A DNA stretch of 64,000 bases, taken from assembly GCF_032334255.1 (NCBI RefSeq), contig NZ_JAUHMF010000001.1, positions 248,001 through 312,000 on the forward strand. The letters are read 5' to 3'. This document shows, piece after piece, positions 34,401-41,821 of the stretch (position 1 is the first letter of the stretch; every line of letters begins with the position of its first letter). A program made the translations under genes and the position numbers. Below the pieces are notes generated by a model. The model made no database searches, was not told the origin of the DNA, and saw only the letters and a list, made by a program, of their open reading frames with translations. The stretch comes from Thermanaerothrix solaris. GTDB taxonomy: Bacteria; Chloroflexota; Anaerolineae; Anaerolineales; Anaerolineaceae.

Positions 34401-34921
34401 GGGATGTGGCTGTGGATGCACAAGGACGAGTCTACGTAACAGATACAGGAAATAAGCGAGTTGTCATCTTCACGTCAGAGGGACAGTATATTGCCCAATT
34501 TGGCGGTGCAGGGGTAGAAGCCGGCAAGTTTGATGAACCGGTAGGTATTGACGTGGATACGGAAGGAAACATTTACATAGCAGATACCTGGAATCAACGC
34601 GTCCAAGTCATTACGCCTGATTTTTCAAATAACCTCTTTATCCCGGTTCGCGAATGGGAGATTTCGGGGTGGTATGGTCAATCGCTCGACAATAAACCTT
34701 TTATTTCAATATCTCCCTTAGGGCATGTGTTTGTAACGGACCCTGAGGGTTATCGAGTGCTCGAATTTGATGCACAGGGCAATTTTGTGCGGGGATGGGG
34801 GGACTACAGCACGGGCACGGATGGTTTTGGTCTACCTTCCGGAATAGCAGTGGATTCCCAGGGGCGAGTTTGGGTCAGCGATGCCGGGAACCATGTGCTT
34901 TTACGTTTTGTGTTGCCCTGA
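31469..34921 (+). CDS. Membrane glycosyltransferase (Agl23/PMT-like, GT-C) fused to an NHL beta-propeller
   Basis: A 1150-residue protein. The N-terminal part (about 1-640) has a dozen or more membrane spans and the GT-C pattern of the Agl23-like family (TIGR03663): an acidic first loop MSHDEVNHVVPSWELYMGRGYRHDPITHGPF and YGRYTRNEAFVAFWGGV. A soluble extracytoplasmic part follows (AYDNDALYPYWWYFRDYPNKRYF). The last 300 residues hold five to six NHL repeats (GQFQNPRGIAIAPDGSIYVADSRNHRIQ and similar), which fold as a propeller outside the cell. It probably transfers a sugar from a lipid carrier to a surface glycan or protein. Confidence 0.9.
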   Translation: MNAQPTDNVHWLDRPVWKAFPKIRWETLLIIVILGLALFTRFYHLGDRVMSHDEVNHVVPSWELYMGRGYRHDPITHGPFQFHVVALSYFLFGDNDFTSRIPAALFSVATIMTVILGFRRYLGRNGAIIAGVLFLISPYMLFYGRYTRNEAFVAFWGGVTLLAVLKYLEAGERRWLYILTVVTALQFATKETAFIYTAQLLLFLAILFMLRSVRFPWPEARKHFLFNLALAGALFVLVLAIVLAGWNAIANRSGVPAEAGGVNPLQIIEAGLAVVAVVLGGMAGVILLREVGWEFLKQERSLDMLLLIGTLILPQLTAFPVKIFGVLLGQNWNPLDYSSVGILRSGIVLLILTLVALSIGLVWKPRLWLTNFVLFYGIFTVLYTTVFTNGFGFFTGIVGSLGYWLEQQGVNRGTQPWYYYAFLQIPMYEYVAALGTLLAIYFGWRYHRFSQLPGDSPITIEVPFTENPQLTLDVNQVPKVSEDVEKVEFTKPPVEERLPVLGLLVFWGITSLGAYSLAGEKMPWLTVHIALPLLLSAGWGLGALVDRIPWSLLKQSSAWVGLLLIPVFLSAIVGALMAWLGPVVPFSGYTLEYLQVTTTFLFASVTALLSGWGIFYVFRGWRKVDWIKLIVFYTFGFLGVLTFRTAATAAYINYDTAKEFLVYAHAASGPKEILAQVEEISRRLTRGLDIQVAYDNDALYPYWWYFRDYPNKRYFADNPTRDLRDVPIIIAGNSANWSKLDAITKGEFVQFEYMRLWWPMQDYYNLTWDRIWGAIRDPKMRAAVFQIWLNRDYTAYAQLTGNQNLTLEKWEPSAKLRFYVRKDVVAQMWNYGVLPEQVPTVEVDPYQKGMVQLTPDLVIGQVGLAGNQPGQFQNPRGIAIAPDGSIYVADSRNHRIQHLSARGEVLQVWGSFADSSTGEAPGGTFNEPWGVAVGPDGSVYVADTWNHRIQKFTSDGQFVTMWGYFGQAERPDAFWGPRDVAVDAQGRVYVTDTGNKRVVIFTSEGQYIAQFGGAGVEAGKFDEPVGIDVDTEGNIYIADTWNQRVQVITPDFSNNLFIPVREWEISGWYGQSLDNKPFISISPLGHVFVTDPEGYRVLEFDAQGNFVRGWGDYSTGTDGFGLPSGIAVDSQGRVWVSDAGNHVLLRFVLP

Positions 34922-34981
34922 TCAAACCTTGTGAGTTTGACCACCTAACTTTTTGATCAAATTTTATCTATTCGTTTATTT

Positions 34982-35018
34982 AGCCTTAACACCCCCTCAA
35001 AGGGGCGTTAAGGCTTTA
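34982..35018 (+). terminator. Terminator after the GT-C/NHL gene
   Basis: AGCCTTAAC (34982-34990) pairs with GTTAAGGCT (35007-35015), with an inner CCCC/GGGG stem. The following T-run is short. Confidence 0.65.
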
Positions 35019-35052
35019 AGGGTATGCTATTGAGTAAAGAGGTAAATATAAG

Positions 35053-35937
35053 ATGAGTGAGCAAAGTCGAAAACGTCCCCATATATTAGTAACCAATGAC
35101 GACGGTGTGTTTGCGCCAGGGTTATTGGCTCTTGTTCAGGCTATGCAACCTCTAGGGGAGGTAAGTGTTTTAGCACCAGAACGCAATTGGTCAGGGGGAG
35201 GACATGTAAAGACTCTTGATCGCCCTTTGCGGGTTAGAGAGTACCGGTTGATAGATGGTGCTTTGGCCTACGCCAGCGATGGTGCACCCTCTGACTGCGT
35301 GTCCTTAGCACTTCTGGGGTTCTTCAAAAAACCCATAGACTTGGTCGTATCGGGAATCAATCAGGGCGCCAATCTTGGACATGATGTTACTTACTCCGGC
35401 ACAGTAACCGCTGCCATGGAAGCGGTTATTGCTGGAGTGCCGGCGGTGGCATTTTCGCTAGAGGTTTATGAAAATGGCAGGACTACCGTAGACTACCAAC
35501 CGGCGGCTCAATTTGCCTTTAAGATTGTGGCTCAAGTCCTCAAATATGGTATTTCATCAGACATCTTATTGAACGTAAATGTCCCGGCCCTACCTGTTGA
35601 CAAAATTCGGGGTATTCGAGTGACCCGGCAGGGATTGCGCGTTTATCATAATCGTTTGGATGAACGGATTGATCCGCGCGGTAAGCCGTATTATTGGATT
35701 GGCGGGGATATTCCAACAGGTGTGCCAGAACCAGGGACGGACGTAGGGGCTTTGACAGAGGGTTACGTGTCTGTGACCCCTTTACACCTTGACCTGACTG
35801 CTTATCGCGTCTTGTCGGATCTTTATACCTGGACGTGGGATGCGGCTCTAACGATAAATGAAAAAGAAAAACCAGTATCCCATTCTGATCCAGAAACCGC
35901 AACCATCCAATGCCTGGCTGATGTGCTGGATAAATGA
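35053..35937 (+). CDS. surE: 5'/3'-nucleotidase SurE
   Basis: A 294-residue metal-dependent nucleotidase and exopolyphosphatase. The metal-site motif is ILVTNDDGVFAPGL near the N-terminus. The others are APERNWSGGGH, SDGAPSDCVSLAL and VSGINQGANLGHDVTYSGTVTAAMEA, all diagnostic of SurE. AGAGGTAAATATAAG precedes the ATG. The last 40 residues are a less conserved tail. It stands alone between two terminator-like hairpins. Confidence 0.96.
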   Translation: MSEQSRKRPHILVTNDDGVFAPGLLALVQAMQPLGEVSVLAPERNWSGGGHVKTLDRPLRVREYRLIDGALAYASDGAPSDCVSLALLGFFKKPIDLVVSGINQGANLGHDVTYSGTVTAAMEAVIAGVPAVAFSLEVYENGRTTVDYQPAAQFAFKIVAQVLKYGISSDILLNVNVPALPVDKIRGIRVTRQGLRVYHNRLDERIDPRGKPYYWIGGDIPTGVPEPGTDVGALTEGYVSVTPLHLDLTAYRVLSDLYTWTWDAALTINEKEKPVSHSDPETATIQCLADVLDK

Positions 35938-35946
35938 ACAGTTGTG

Positions 35947-35975
35947 AACCCCCTTCTAGAGGGTTTACTTTTTGC
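35947..35975 (+). terminator. Terminator after surE
   Basis: AACCC...GGGTT hairpin with extra pairing inside, followed by TACTTTTT. It overlaps the stop codon of the convergent gene. Confidence 0.5.
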
Positions 35976-36342
35976 GCATGTCCTCGATAAAGAACTGACT
36001 AACAAAGAGAATAAGGCTGACGATCAACGAGCCGAGGAAGGCGCCCCAAAACCCACTGACCGTAAAGCCAACTCCAAATTGGTTCCCAACCCAGCCGGCT
36101 AGGGCGAACAAAGCCGTATTGATCACCAGAATTCCAAGCCCTAAGGTCAGGATGATAAAAGGGCAACCTAAAACCACCAGGATGGGACGGACGACGGCAT
36201 TGATAATACCAAAGATCAATGCTAACCAAATAAAGCTCAACCAGTTATCGGATGAGGGCTGGATATATTGGGGGCTGAGCAGGGCGACGGCGACATAAAA
36301 GGCTAAGGCGGTCACCAGCAAGCGAACAATGAAACGTTTCAT
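35965..36342 (-). CDS. Small membrane protein of the phage-holin 4 superfamily (DUF360-like)
   Basis: A 125-residue protein with four predicted membrane spans. The pattern IFGIINAVVRPILVVLGCPFIILTLGLGILVINTALFALAGW is typical of the 'phage holin family 4' group, which despite its name is chromosomal and of unknown function in most bacteria. I start at MKRFIV because GGAGG sits 8 bases upstream. It lies 33 bases after the GNAT gene on the same strand. Confidence 0.85.
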   Translation of the reverse strand: MKRFIVRLLVTALAFYVAVALLSPQYIQPSSDNWLSFIWLALIFGIINAVVRPILVVLGCPFIILTLGLGILVINTALFALAGWVGNQFGVGFTVSGFWGAFLGSLIVSLILFVSQFFIEDMRKK

Positions 36343-36375
36343 TGCCATTTCCTCCAAAAAAGTTTTCTGGGGTGA

Positions 36376-37296
36376 TTATAAGGGTAATTCCATCCAAATG
36401 AGTGTTTGTTGGGGGTAAAATCCGCAGTCTAAAAAAGTTTCATCAAATTCACCCGCCGGAAAATTAATGGATAGAGGACGCCGCCGACCAAATTTCTGGC
36501 GCATTGAAGGAAGCAATACACATAGCGCTTGGGGTGTTTTTTGAGGGTTAGGGGCAATCCATAACCAATCGGCGTAATGAGATGTGGCTTCCCAGGTGCA
36601 GAATCCAAGATACTCCTGCTGCTCGAACGCTGTAAAATGCCATAAAGGTAATTCCCCTAGTAGATTGCGCAAGGCATTGAGAAAGCGGGGTCGAAAGCGC
36701 TCAAAATCCAACGGTAGATTCCATGCGACCTGTTCGGGATAAATGTGGTTTAACCACGTAGAATGCAAAGGCCACTCATGGGCACGGCGTGGTCTAATGG
36801 ATGAGAAAGAAAAGTTTGTTTGCGATATGGTCGAGGGATTAGTGACCCATGTAGTGCGCCGAGCACGCTCTTGAAAGCCCAATCTTTCATAAAGGCGTAG
36901 CGCTGCAAGATTATCGGCGCGAACTTGTAGCCAAACGGCAGGATAGTTCCAGGATTTTAAATAGTGGATGGCCTTTTCCGTCAGACGGCGGGCAATGCCG
37001 CGACGTCGGTAGTTGGGGTGAACAGCAACATTGACGATAAGCGGATAACGTGAAGTTGTCTTGGGAAGAATGATCTCCAAATTGCCTACAATACGCCCAT
37101 CCTCTTCCCAAACAAAACCACTCATGGAAGGACCGGGGCTTCCATTGGGTAGGGCTCCCCAAGCACGCATGCGCCTCAAATATTCCCAGCCATCGGGGTC
37201 CATGGTATCGGCAAAGCAGATCTCAATTAAATCAGCAACGGCTTGAGTATCCTGGGGTAAGCGCAGAGGGCGAAGGTGAGTTCTCTCGTTGTTCAT
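36376..37296 (-). CDS. GNAT acetyltransferase with a second, degenerate GNAT-like half
   Basis: A 306-residue protein. The N-terminal half is a clear GNAT domain: NVAVHPNYRRRGIARRLTEKAIHYLKSWNYPAVWLQVRADNLAALRLYERLGFQE. The C-terminal half (about 160-306) has a similar predicted order (LPLWHFTAFEQQEYLGFCTWEA...DWLWIAP...LSINFPAGEFDETFLDCGFYPQQTLIWMEL) but lacks the acetyl-CoA pyrophosphate loop. Tandem GNAT proteins of this shape occur in sugar or antibiotic acylation, but no substrate is indicated. The start could also be the ATG at 37308; neither has a good binding site. Confidence 0.82.
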   Translation of the reverse strand: MNNERTHLRPLRLPQDTQAVADLIEICFADTMDPDGWEYLRRMRAWGALPNGSPGPSMSGFVWEEDGRIVGNLEIILPKTTSRYPLIVNVAVHPNYRRRGIARRLTEKAIHYLKSWNYPAVWLQVRADNLAALRLYERLGFQERARRTTWVTNPSTISQTNFSFSSIRPRRAHEWPLHSTWLNHIYPEQVAWNLPLDFERFRPRFLNALRNLLGELPLWHFTAFEQQEYLGFCTWEATSHYADWLWIAPNPQKTPQALCVLLPSMRQKFGRRRPLSINFPAGEFDETFLDCGFYPQQTLIWMELPL

Positions 37297-37399
37297 GCTT
37301 CCGATCATAAGGGTATTTTACTCCTGCTCCAGTCAACCCCCTCGTTTATCGTTTGTTTCGTATATAAATTTCTTATGCAAGGCTTCTATTTTGTTAATC

Positions 37400-37420
37400 G
37401 AGAGGTGCTATAATCCTCTC
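37400..37420 (+). promoter_or_regulatory. clpC promoter -10 inside an inverted repeat
   Basis: GAGAGG (37400-37405), 9 bases, CCTCTC (37415-37420). The spacer contains TATAAT at 37409-37414. The dyad wraps the -10 box, as an operator would. It does not match CIRCE or the CtsR direct repeat. Confidence 0.5.
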
Positions 37421-37460
37421 AGGACAATTTTACTCTGGCTATTAGAAGGATGTTACGCCT

Positions 37461-39950
37461 ATGATGCGATTTGACCGATTTACCGAACGAGCCCAAGAAG
37501 CGGCGCAGCGCGCGGCTGAGATTATTCAGCGCTATGGCCATAACCAGATTGACACCGAGCACATTCTGTTAGCGCTGATTGAACAGCCGCAGGGTGTGAT
37601 CCCACAAATTTTAGAAATTCTTAAGGTGGATGCCAGCATGCTGGCAGACCGCCTGGATTATATCTTACGCACCAGCCCTAAAGCCAGCATTTTTGGGGGT
37701 GGAGCGGGCCAAATTTTTATCACGCCTCGGGTGAAACGCATAATTGACCAGGCCAACGAAGAGGCCAATCGGCTTAAAGATGAGTATATCTCTACGGAGC
37801 ACATCTTTTTGGCCATCCTGAGTGAACGCAATACACCCGCGGCGCGTTTGCTGGAGGGGGCTGGAATTACCCGCGAGCGTGTCTTAGATGCCATCATGCA
37901 GATTCGCGGGGGACAGCGGGTGACAGATCCGCAGGCCGAGACGCGTTATCGAACATTGGAGAAGTACTCGCGGGATTTGACCGCATTAGCACGCGAGGGT
38001 AAACTGGATCCGGTGATCGGGCGTGACCAGGAAATCTTACGGGTGATGCAGATTCTCTCCCGCCGTACCAAAAACAATCCGGTTTTGATCGGTGAAGCCG
38101 GTGTGGGTAAAACGGCCATTGTGGAAGGTCTAGCCCAGAAAATTGCGGCAAACGATGTGCCGGAAATCTTAATGGGTAAGCGGGTAGTGCAACTCGATCT
38201 GGGGGCAATGATTGCCGGAAGCCGCTTCCGTGGCGAATTCGAGGAACGTTTAAAGGCCGCAATCGAAGAAGTTCAACGTTCCGAGGGCGAGATTATTCTA
38301 TTTATTGATGAACTCCACACCGTAGTTGGGGCCGGAGCGGCTCAGGGCGCTATGGATGCCTCGAACATGCTCAAGCCGGCATTAGCACGGGGAGAACTGC
38401 AATGCATTGGGGCGACCACTCTGGATGAGTACCACAAGTATATTGAGAAAGATGCAGCGCTAGAGCGTCGTTTTGCTCCCGTCTATGTGGACGAACCCTC
38501 GATTGAGGAAACGATTGAGATGTTACGCGGCTTGCGTGATCGGTATGAGGCACATCATAAGGTGCGTTTTTCCGATGAGGCTTTGGTAGCGGCCGCGCGT
38601 CTTTCGGCTCAATATGTGACCGAACGCCATTTGCCAGACAAGGCCATTGATCTTATTGATGAAGCCGCCGCAAAATTGCGAGTGGCCTTGTATTCGCTTC
38701 CTCCGGAGTTGAAGAAAATGAAATCCGAAATTGACCGTCTTCAGGCTGAGGAGGAACAGGCTGGGCTAGAGCGAGATTATGAACGTGCGGCGCGCAAGAA
38801 GGCGGAACGGTTACGCCTGCAGGAACAGTTTGAAATGTTGCGAGATCAATGGGAAGCCGAACACAAGCTGGATGAAGTGGTGGATGTGAACGATATTGCC
38901 GAGGTTGTGGCTCAGTGGACGGGAATCCCGGTCAGCCAAATGATGGAATCGGAAGCGGATCGGTTGGTGCACATGGAGGAACGGCTGTCCGAACGGGTTA
39001 TTGGACAGGAAGAAGCGATCAAAGCCATTGCCGATGCCATCCGCCGTGCCCGGGCCGGGCTTAAAGATCCCCGTCGTCCGATTGGGTCTTTCATCTTCAT
39101 TGGCCCTTCCGGCGTTGGGAAAACCGAATTGGCCAAGGCATTAGCTGAGTTTCTGTTTGGCGATGAAGATGCCCTGGTACGCCTGGATATGAGTGAATAT
39201 CGAGAACAGCATACCGTATCGCGCCTTTTCGGTGCTCCACCGGGCTATGTCGGCTATGAGGAAGGTGGCCAGTTAACCGAAGCCGTGCGACGGCGACCTT
39301 ACCGGGTGATACTCTTCGATGAAATTGAGAAGGCTCATCCTGAAGTGTGGAATGCTCTGCTGCAGATTTTGGACGAGGGTCGCCTGACAGATGGGCAGGG
39401 CCACGTGGTTGATTTCCGCAACACCGTGCTCATAATGACCAGCAATCTCGGCACTGAATTTGTGCGGCGGGGTGGCACACTGGGCTTTTTGCCCGAAAGT
39501 CACAATGATGAAGATCGGTTGAATCAGGAAAAAATTCAGAAAGCGCTCAAGAGCACCTTCCGGCCCGAGTTTCTCAACCGAATTGATGAGATCATCATGT
39601 TCTCGCCGCTGACACAGGAGCACATGTATAAGATTGTGGATCTTCAGATGAAAGAGGTGCGTCAGCGGTTATTAGAACACGGGTTGGATGTTGAACTCAC
39701 TCCAGCAGCACGGCGTTGGTTGGCAGAGATTGGGTACGATCCAAGTTTTGGGGCTCGACCTTTGAGGCGAGCGATTCAGAAATACATCGAGAGTCCGCTT
39801 TCAGTGAGCATCCTCTCCGGCCAGTTCCGGGTTGGGGATAAGATTATCGTGGATTATCAGGAAGGCGATACGAAACCCACGTTTCGGCGGGCAGATGAGG
39901 TAAAAGAACCTTCGCTTCAAGAGCAACCTGCCGAGTCTTCTAGAAGTTAA
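37461..39950 (+). CDS. clpC: ATP-dependent Clp protease ATP-binding subunit ClpC
   Basis: An AAA+ unfoldase of 829 residues. Two N-terminal Clp-N repeats (FTERAQEAAQRAAEIIQRYGHNQIDTEHILLAL and a second near 80-140) are followed by AAA1 (GEAGVGKTAIVEGLA; IILFIDELHTVVGAG). A short middle domain of about 60 residues has a UVR-like stretch, and AAA2 follows (GPSGVGKTELAKALAEF; DEIEKAHPEVWNALLQILDEG), then a Clp D2-small domain. The short middle domain separates it from ClpB. It should feed substrates to ClpP, which is not in the window. GAAGGA precedes the ATG; mcsA, mcsB and ctsR are not adjacent. Confidence 0.95.
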   Translation: MMRFDRFTERAQEAAQRAAEIIQRYGHNQIDTEHILLALIEQPQGVIPQILEILKVDASMLADRLDYILRTSPKASIFGGGAGQIFITPRVKRIIDQANEEANRLKDEYISTEHIFLAILSERNTPAARLLEGAGITRERVLDAIMQIRGGQRVTDPQAETRYRTLEKYSRDLTALAREGKLDPVIGRDQEILRVMQILSRRTKNNPVLIGEAGVGKTAIVEGLAQKIAANDVPEILMGKRVVQLDLGAMIAGSRFRGEFEERLKAAIEEVQRSEGEIILFIDELHTVVGAGAAQGAMDASNMLKPALARGELQCIGATTLDEYHKYIEKDAALERRFAPVYVDEPSIEETIEMLRGLRDRYEAHHKVRFSDEALVAAARLSAQYVTERHLPDKAIDLIDEAAAKLRVALYSLPPELKKMKSEIDRLQAEEEQAGLERDYERAARKKAERLRLQEQFEMLRDQWEAEHKLDEVVDVNDIAEVVAQWTGIPVSQMMESEADRLVHMEERLSERVIGQEEAIKAIADAIRRARAGLKDPRRPIGSFIFIGPSGVGKTELAKALAEFLFGDEDALVRLDMSEYREQHTVSRLFGAPPGYVGYEEGGQLTEAVRRRPYRVILFDEIEKAHPEVWNALLQILDEGRLTDGQGHVVDFRNTVLIMTSNLGTEFVRRGGTLGFLPESHNDEDRLNQEKIQKALKSTFRPEFLNRIDEIIMFSPLTQEHMYKIVDLQMKEVRQRLLEHGLDVELTPAARRWLAEIGYDPSFGARPLRRAIQKYIESPLSVSILSGQFRVGDKIIVDYQEGDTKPTFRRADEVKEPSLQEQPAESSRS

Positions 39951-39980
39951 TACCTGGGGGAAGTAAGTAAAAGAAAATAG

Positions 39981-40018
39981 TTGAGGGTGCGCATGACCTT
40001 CGCACCCTCAATTTTTTG
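39981..40018 (+). terminator. Terminator after clpC
   Basis: TTGAGGGTGCG (39981-39991) pairs with CGCACCCTCAA (40001-40011), an 11-bp perfect stem followed by TTTTTT. Confidence 0.92.
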
Positions 40019-40038
40019 ATGGTATCGAATTTAAGATC

Positions 40039-41379
40039 TTATACGGTTTCCAGGAAGCGTGCCAGTTCCCAGTCGGTCACCTGGATACGGAATTCGTCCC
40101 ACTCGGTTAACTTGGCGCGGCGATATGCCTGATACAATATGGGGTCAAAGGCACCTTTAATAACCTCATCCCGATCAAGTTCCTGGAGGGCTTCATAGAG
40201 AGAGCCAGGCAGTTCGCGGATTCCCATTTCTTCCCTTTCTTCGTGATTTAATTCGTAGACATTGACGTTGTTGAGAGGGGGGGGACAGGGAGTTTGGCTA
40301 TCTATGCCATCCAGCCCTGCGACGAGCATGGCGGTGAATGCCAGATAAGGATTAGCCGAGGGATCAGGGAAACGCAACTCGGCCCGAGTGGCTTTGTGCT
40401 GTCCGGCGGTATAGCGAGGAATCCGAATGAGCGCGGAACGATTGATTTGTGCCCAGCAAATATAGACCGGTGCCTCATAACCAGGAACTAGTCGCTTATA
40501 GGAATTAACCGTGGGGGCAACAATAGCCGCTAAAGCGCGCGCATGGGCAAGTTGCCCGGCGATAAAACCATAGGCCACCGATGAGAGATGAAATTCATCG
40601 TTGGGATCAAAGAAGAGATTATTTCCCTGCAAGTCGAACAGTGATTGGTGGCAGTGCATCCCTGAGCCGTTAATCCCAAAAATAGGTTTGGGCATGAACG
40701 AAGCGATTAATCCATGTTGGGCGGCAATCGCCTTGACAGTGTATTTGAGGGTGAGAACATTGTCAGCGGTGCGTAGCGCATCCGCAAAGCGAAAATCAAT
40801 CTCATGCTGTCCTAAAGCCACCTCATGATGTCCAACTTCAACTTCTAACCCCATGCTTTTCAGGGCCGCCATCAGTTCGGTGCGTACTCGCACAGCCTCA
40901 TCATCGGAGGAAAAATCAAAATACCCAACAACGTCATGTGGGACCGGACGAATGGTTTCGGGACCATTGCGACGAAAAAGGAAAAATTCCGGTTCAGGAC
41001 CAACGTTGTACACCCATCCACGCTCTTCACGTAATTTTGCCAAGATGCGCTTTAACGTACCACGTGGATCGCCAGGGAAGGGTGTGCCATCGGGTTGATA
41101 AATATCACAGAAGAAACGTGCGCGACGCATATCGGTGGGTGTCCAAGGTAGAACGGCGTAGGTATCTGGATCAACATGTAAGTGCATGTCGCTTTCTTGA
41201 ATTCGGGCGAAACCCTCGACTGAAGAGCCATCGAACCAGACCCCGTTTTCAAGCGCTCCTTCTAATTGTTCAACGGGGATGTCTACGCTCTTAACAGTTC
41301 CAACCACGTCCACAAATTGGAGAGAAATGAACCTGACATTATCTTCTCTAACCCGGGTAAGTATCTCTTTGGTATCCAT
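40039..41379 (-). CDS. glnA: Glutamine synthetase, type I (alpha subgroup)
   Basis: Makes glutamine from glutamate, ammonia and ATP as a dodecamer; 446 residues. Signatures are FDGSSVEGFARIQESDMHLHPD-like (as DGSSVEGFARIQESDMHLHVDPD), EPEFFLF, the ATP-binding KPIFGINGSGMHCHQSL, and YTAGQHKATRAELRFPDPSANPYLAF. The length, the MGIRELPGSLYEAL segment and the lack of an adenylylation tyrosine motif place it with feedback-controlled GSI-alpha enzymes. AAGGAGG precedes the ATG. It has its own promoter and a roughly 380-nt structured leader (41380-41758). Confidence 0.97.
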   Translation of the reverse strand: MDTKEILTRVREDNVRFISLQFVDVVGTVKSVDIPVEQLEGALENGVWFDGSSVEGFARIQESDMHLHVDPDTYAVLPWTPTDMRRARFFCDIYQPDGTPFPGDPRGTLKRILAKLREERGWVYNVGPEPEFFLFRRNGPETIRPVPHDVVGYFDFSSDDEAVRVRTELMAALKSMGLEVEVGHHEVALGQHEIDFRFADALRTADNVLTLKYTVKAIAAQHGLIASFMPKPIFGINGSGMHCHQSLFDLQGNNLFFDPNDEFHLSSVAYGFIAGQLAHARALAAIVAPTVNSYKRLVPGYEAPVYICWAQINRSALIRIPRYTAGQHKATRAELRFPDPSANPYLAFTAMLVAGLDGIDSQTPCPPPLNNVNVYELNHEEREEMGIRELPGSLYEALQELDRDEVIKGAFDPILYQAYRRAKLTEWDEFRIQVTDWELARFLETV

Positions 41380-41758
41380 AGCACTATCCTCCTTGGCTTA
41401 AAAAGTTTATGGACATGCCTGGCATGCCCATTAATGCGGTGAATGGGTGCCCTTCTGTGAGTATCAAGCCAATTACAGGTGAAAACCCGAATTGACTACC
41501 ACTGGTGGGGTTTTGGGCGAGAGATTGTCTCGGGTTTGAACCCACACCTGTTTCCGAAGGGAGAAAGAAGCCTGTGGTCGGGCTTCAGAGGCATCCGCTG
41601 ATCTATCCGATTTTCCCCTGCATTTCACCCCCCGCAGGGTTAGCGCTCTCCTCGCGGAGAGGAACCTCCACCTCGTCGCCTTTCAGTAAAGTCCTGAAAG
41701 GTTCAGTCGCTATTTCCCCGTTATTCACTTGTCAGGTGCTTCAAAGCTTTATAAATAA
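41380..41758 (-). ncRNA. Long structured 5' leader of glnA, candidate cis-regulatory RNA
   Basis: About 380 nt from the predicted start site to the glnA ATG. Perfect or near-perfect stems, in transcript order: 41701-41694 with 41686-41679 (8 bp); 41661-41656 with 41651-41646 (6 bp, GCGA tetraloop); 41639-41634 with 41621-41616 (6 bp); 41586-41581 with 41572-41567 (6 bp). A long stem pairs 41550-41545 with 41481-41476 and 41537-41530 with 41490-41483. The last hairpin, 41431-41409, has 10 pairs including one G-U and is followed by ACTTTTT just before the ribosome binding site, so it looks like an attenuator. I could not match it to the glutamine (glnA) riboswitch, T-box, FMN, SAM, lysine or M-box consensus. 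Confidence 0.55.
41396..41431 (-). terminator. Terminator-like hairpin in the glnA leader
   Basis: On the minus strand ATGGGCATGC pairs with GCATGTCCAT (one G-U) around a 3-base loop. AAACTTTTT follows and then AAGGAGG. Its position right before glnA suggests regulated premature termination. Confidence 0.6.
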
Positions 41759-41765
41759 TGGCAAA

Positions 41766-41794
41766 ATGTTACAGAGGATTTTATATCTTGTCAA
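41766..41794 (-). promoter_or_regulatory. glnA promoter
   Basis: TTGACA (41794-41789), a 17-base spacer and TAACAT (41771-41766) on the minus strand. It lies just downstream of the methyltransferase stop and shows that glnA is transcribed separately. Confidence 0.7.
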
Positions 41795-41821
41795 GGGGAA
41801 AAAACGAGAAATTATGAAAAT

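Noticed and set aside
35965..36342. Prophage remnant (holin)
   Set aside because: The phage-holin-4 family name is misleading; these proteins are chromosomal in many bacteria and no phage gene is nearby.
41380..41760. Glutamine (glnA) riboswitch, T-box or FMN riboswitch upstream of glnA
   Set aside because: None of the conserved core sequences is present. A GGGTGAAAT string resembles part of the FMN element, but the rest does not follow.
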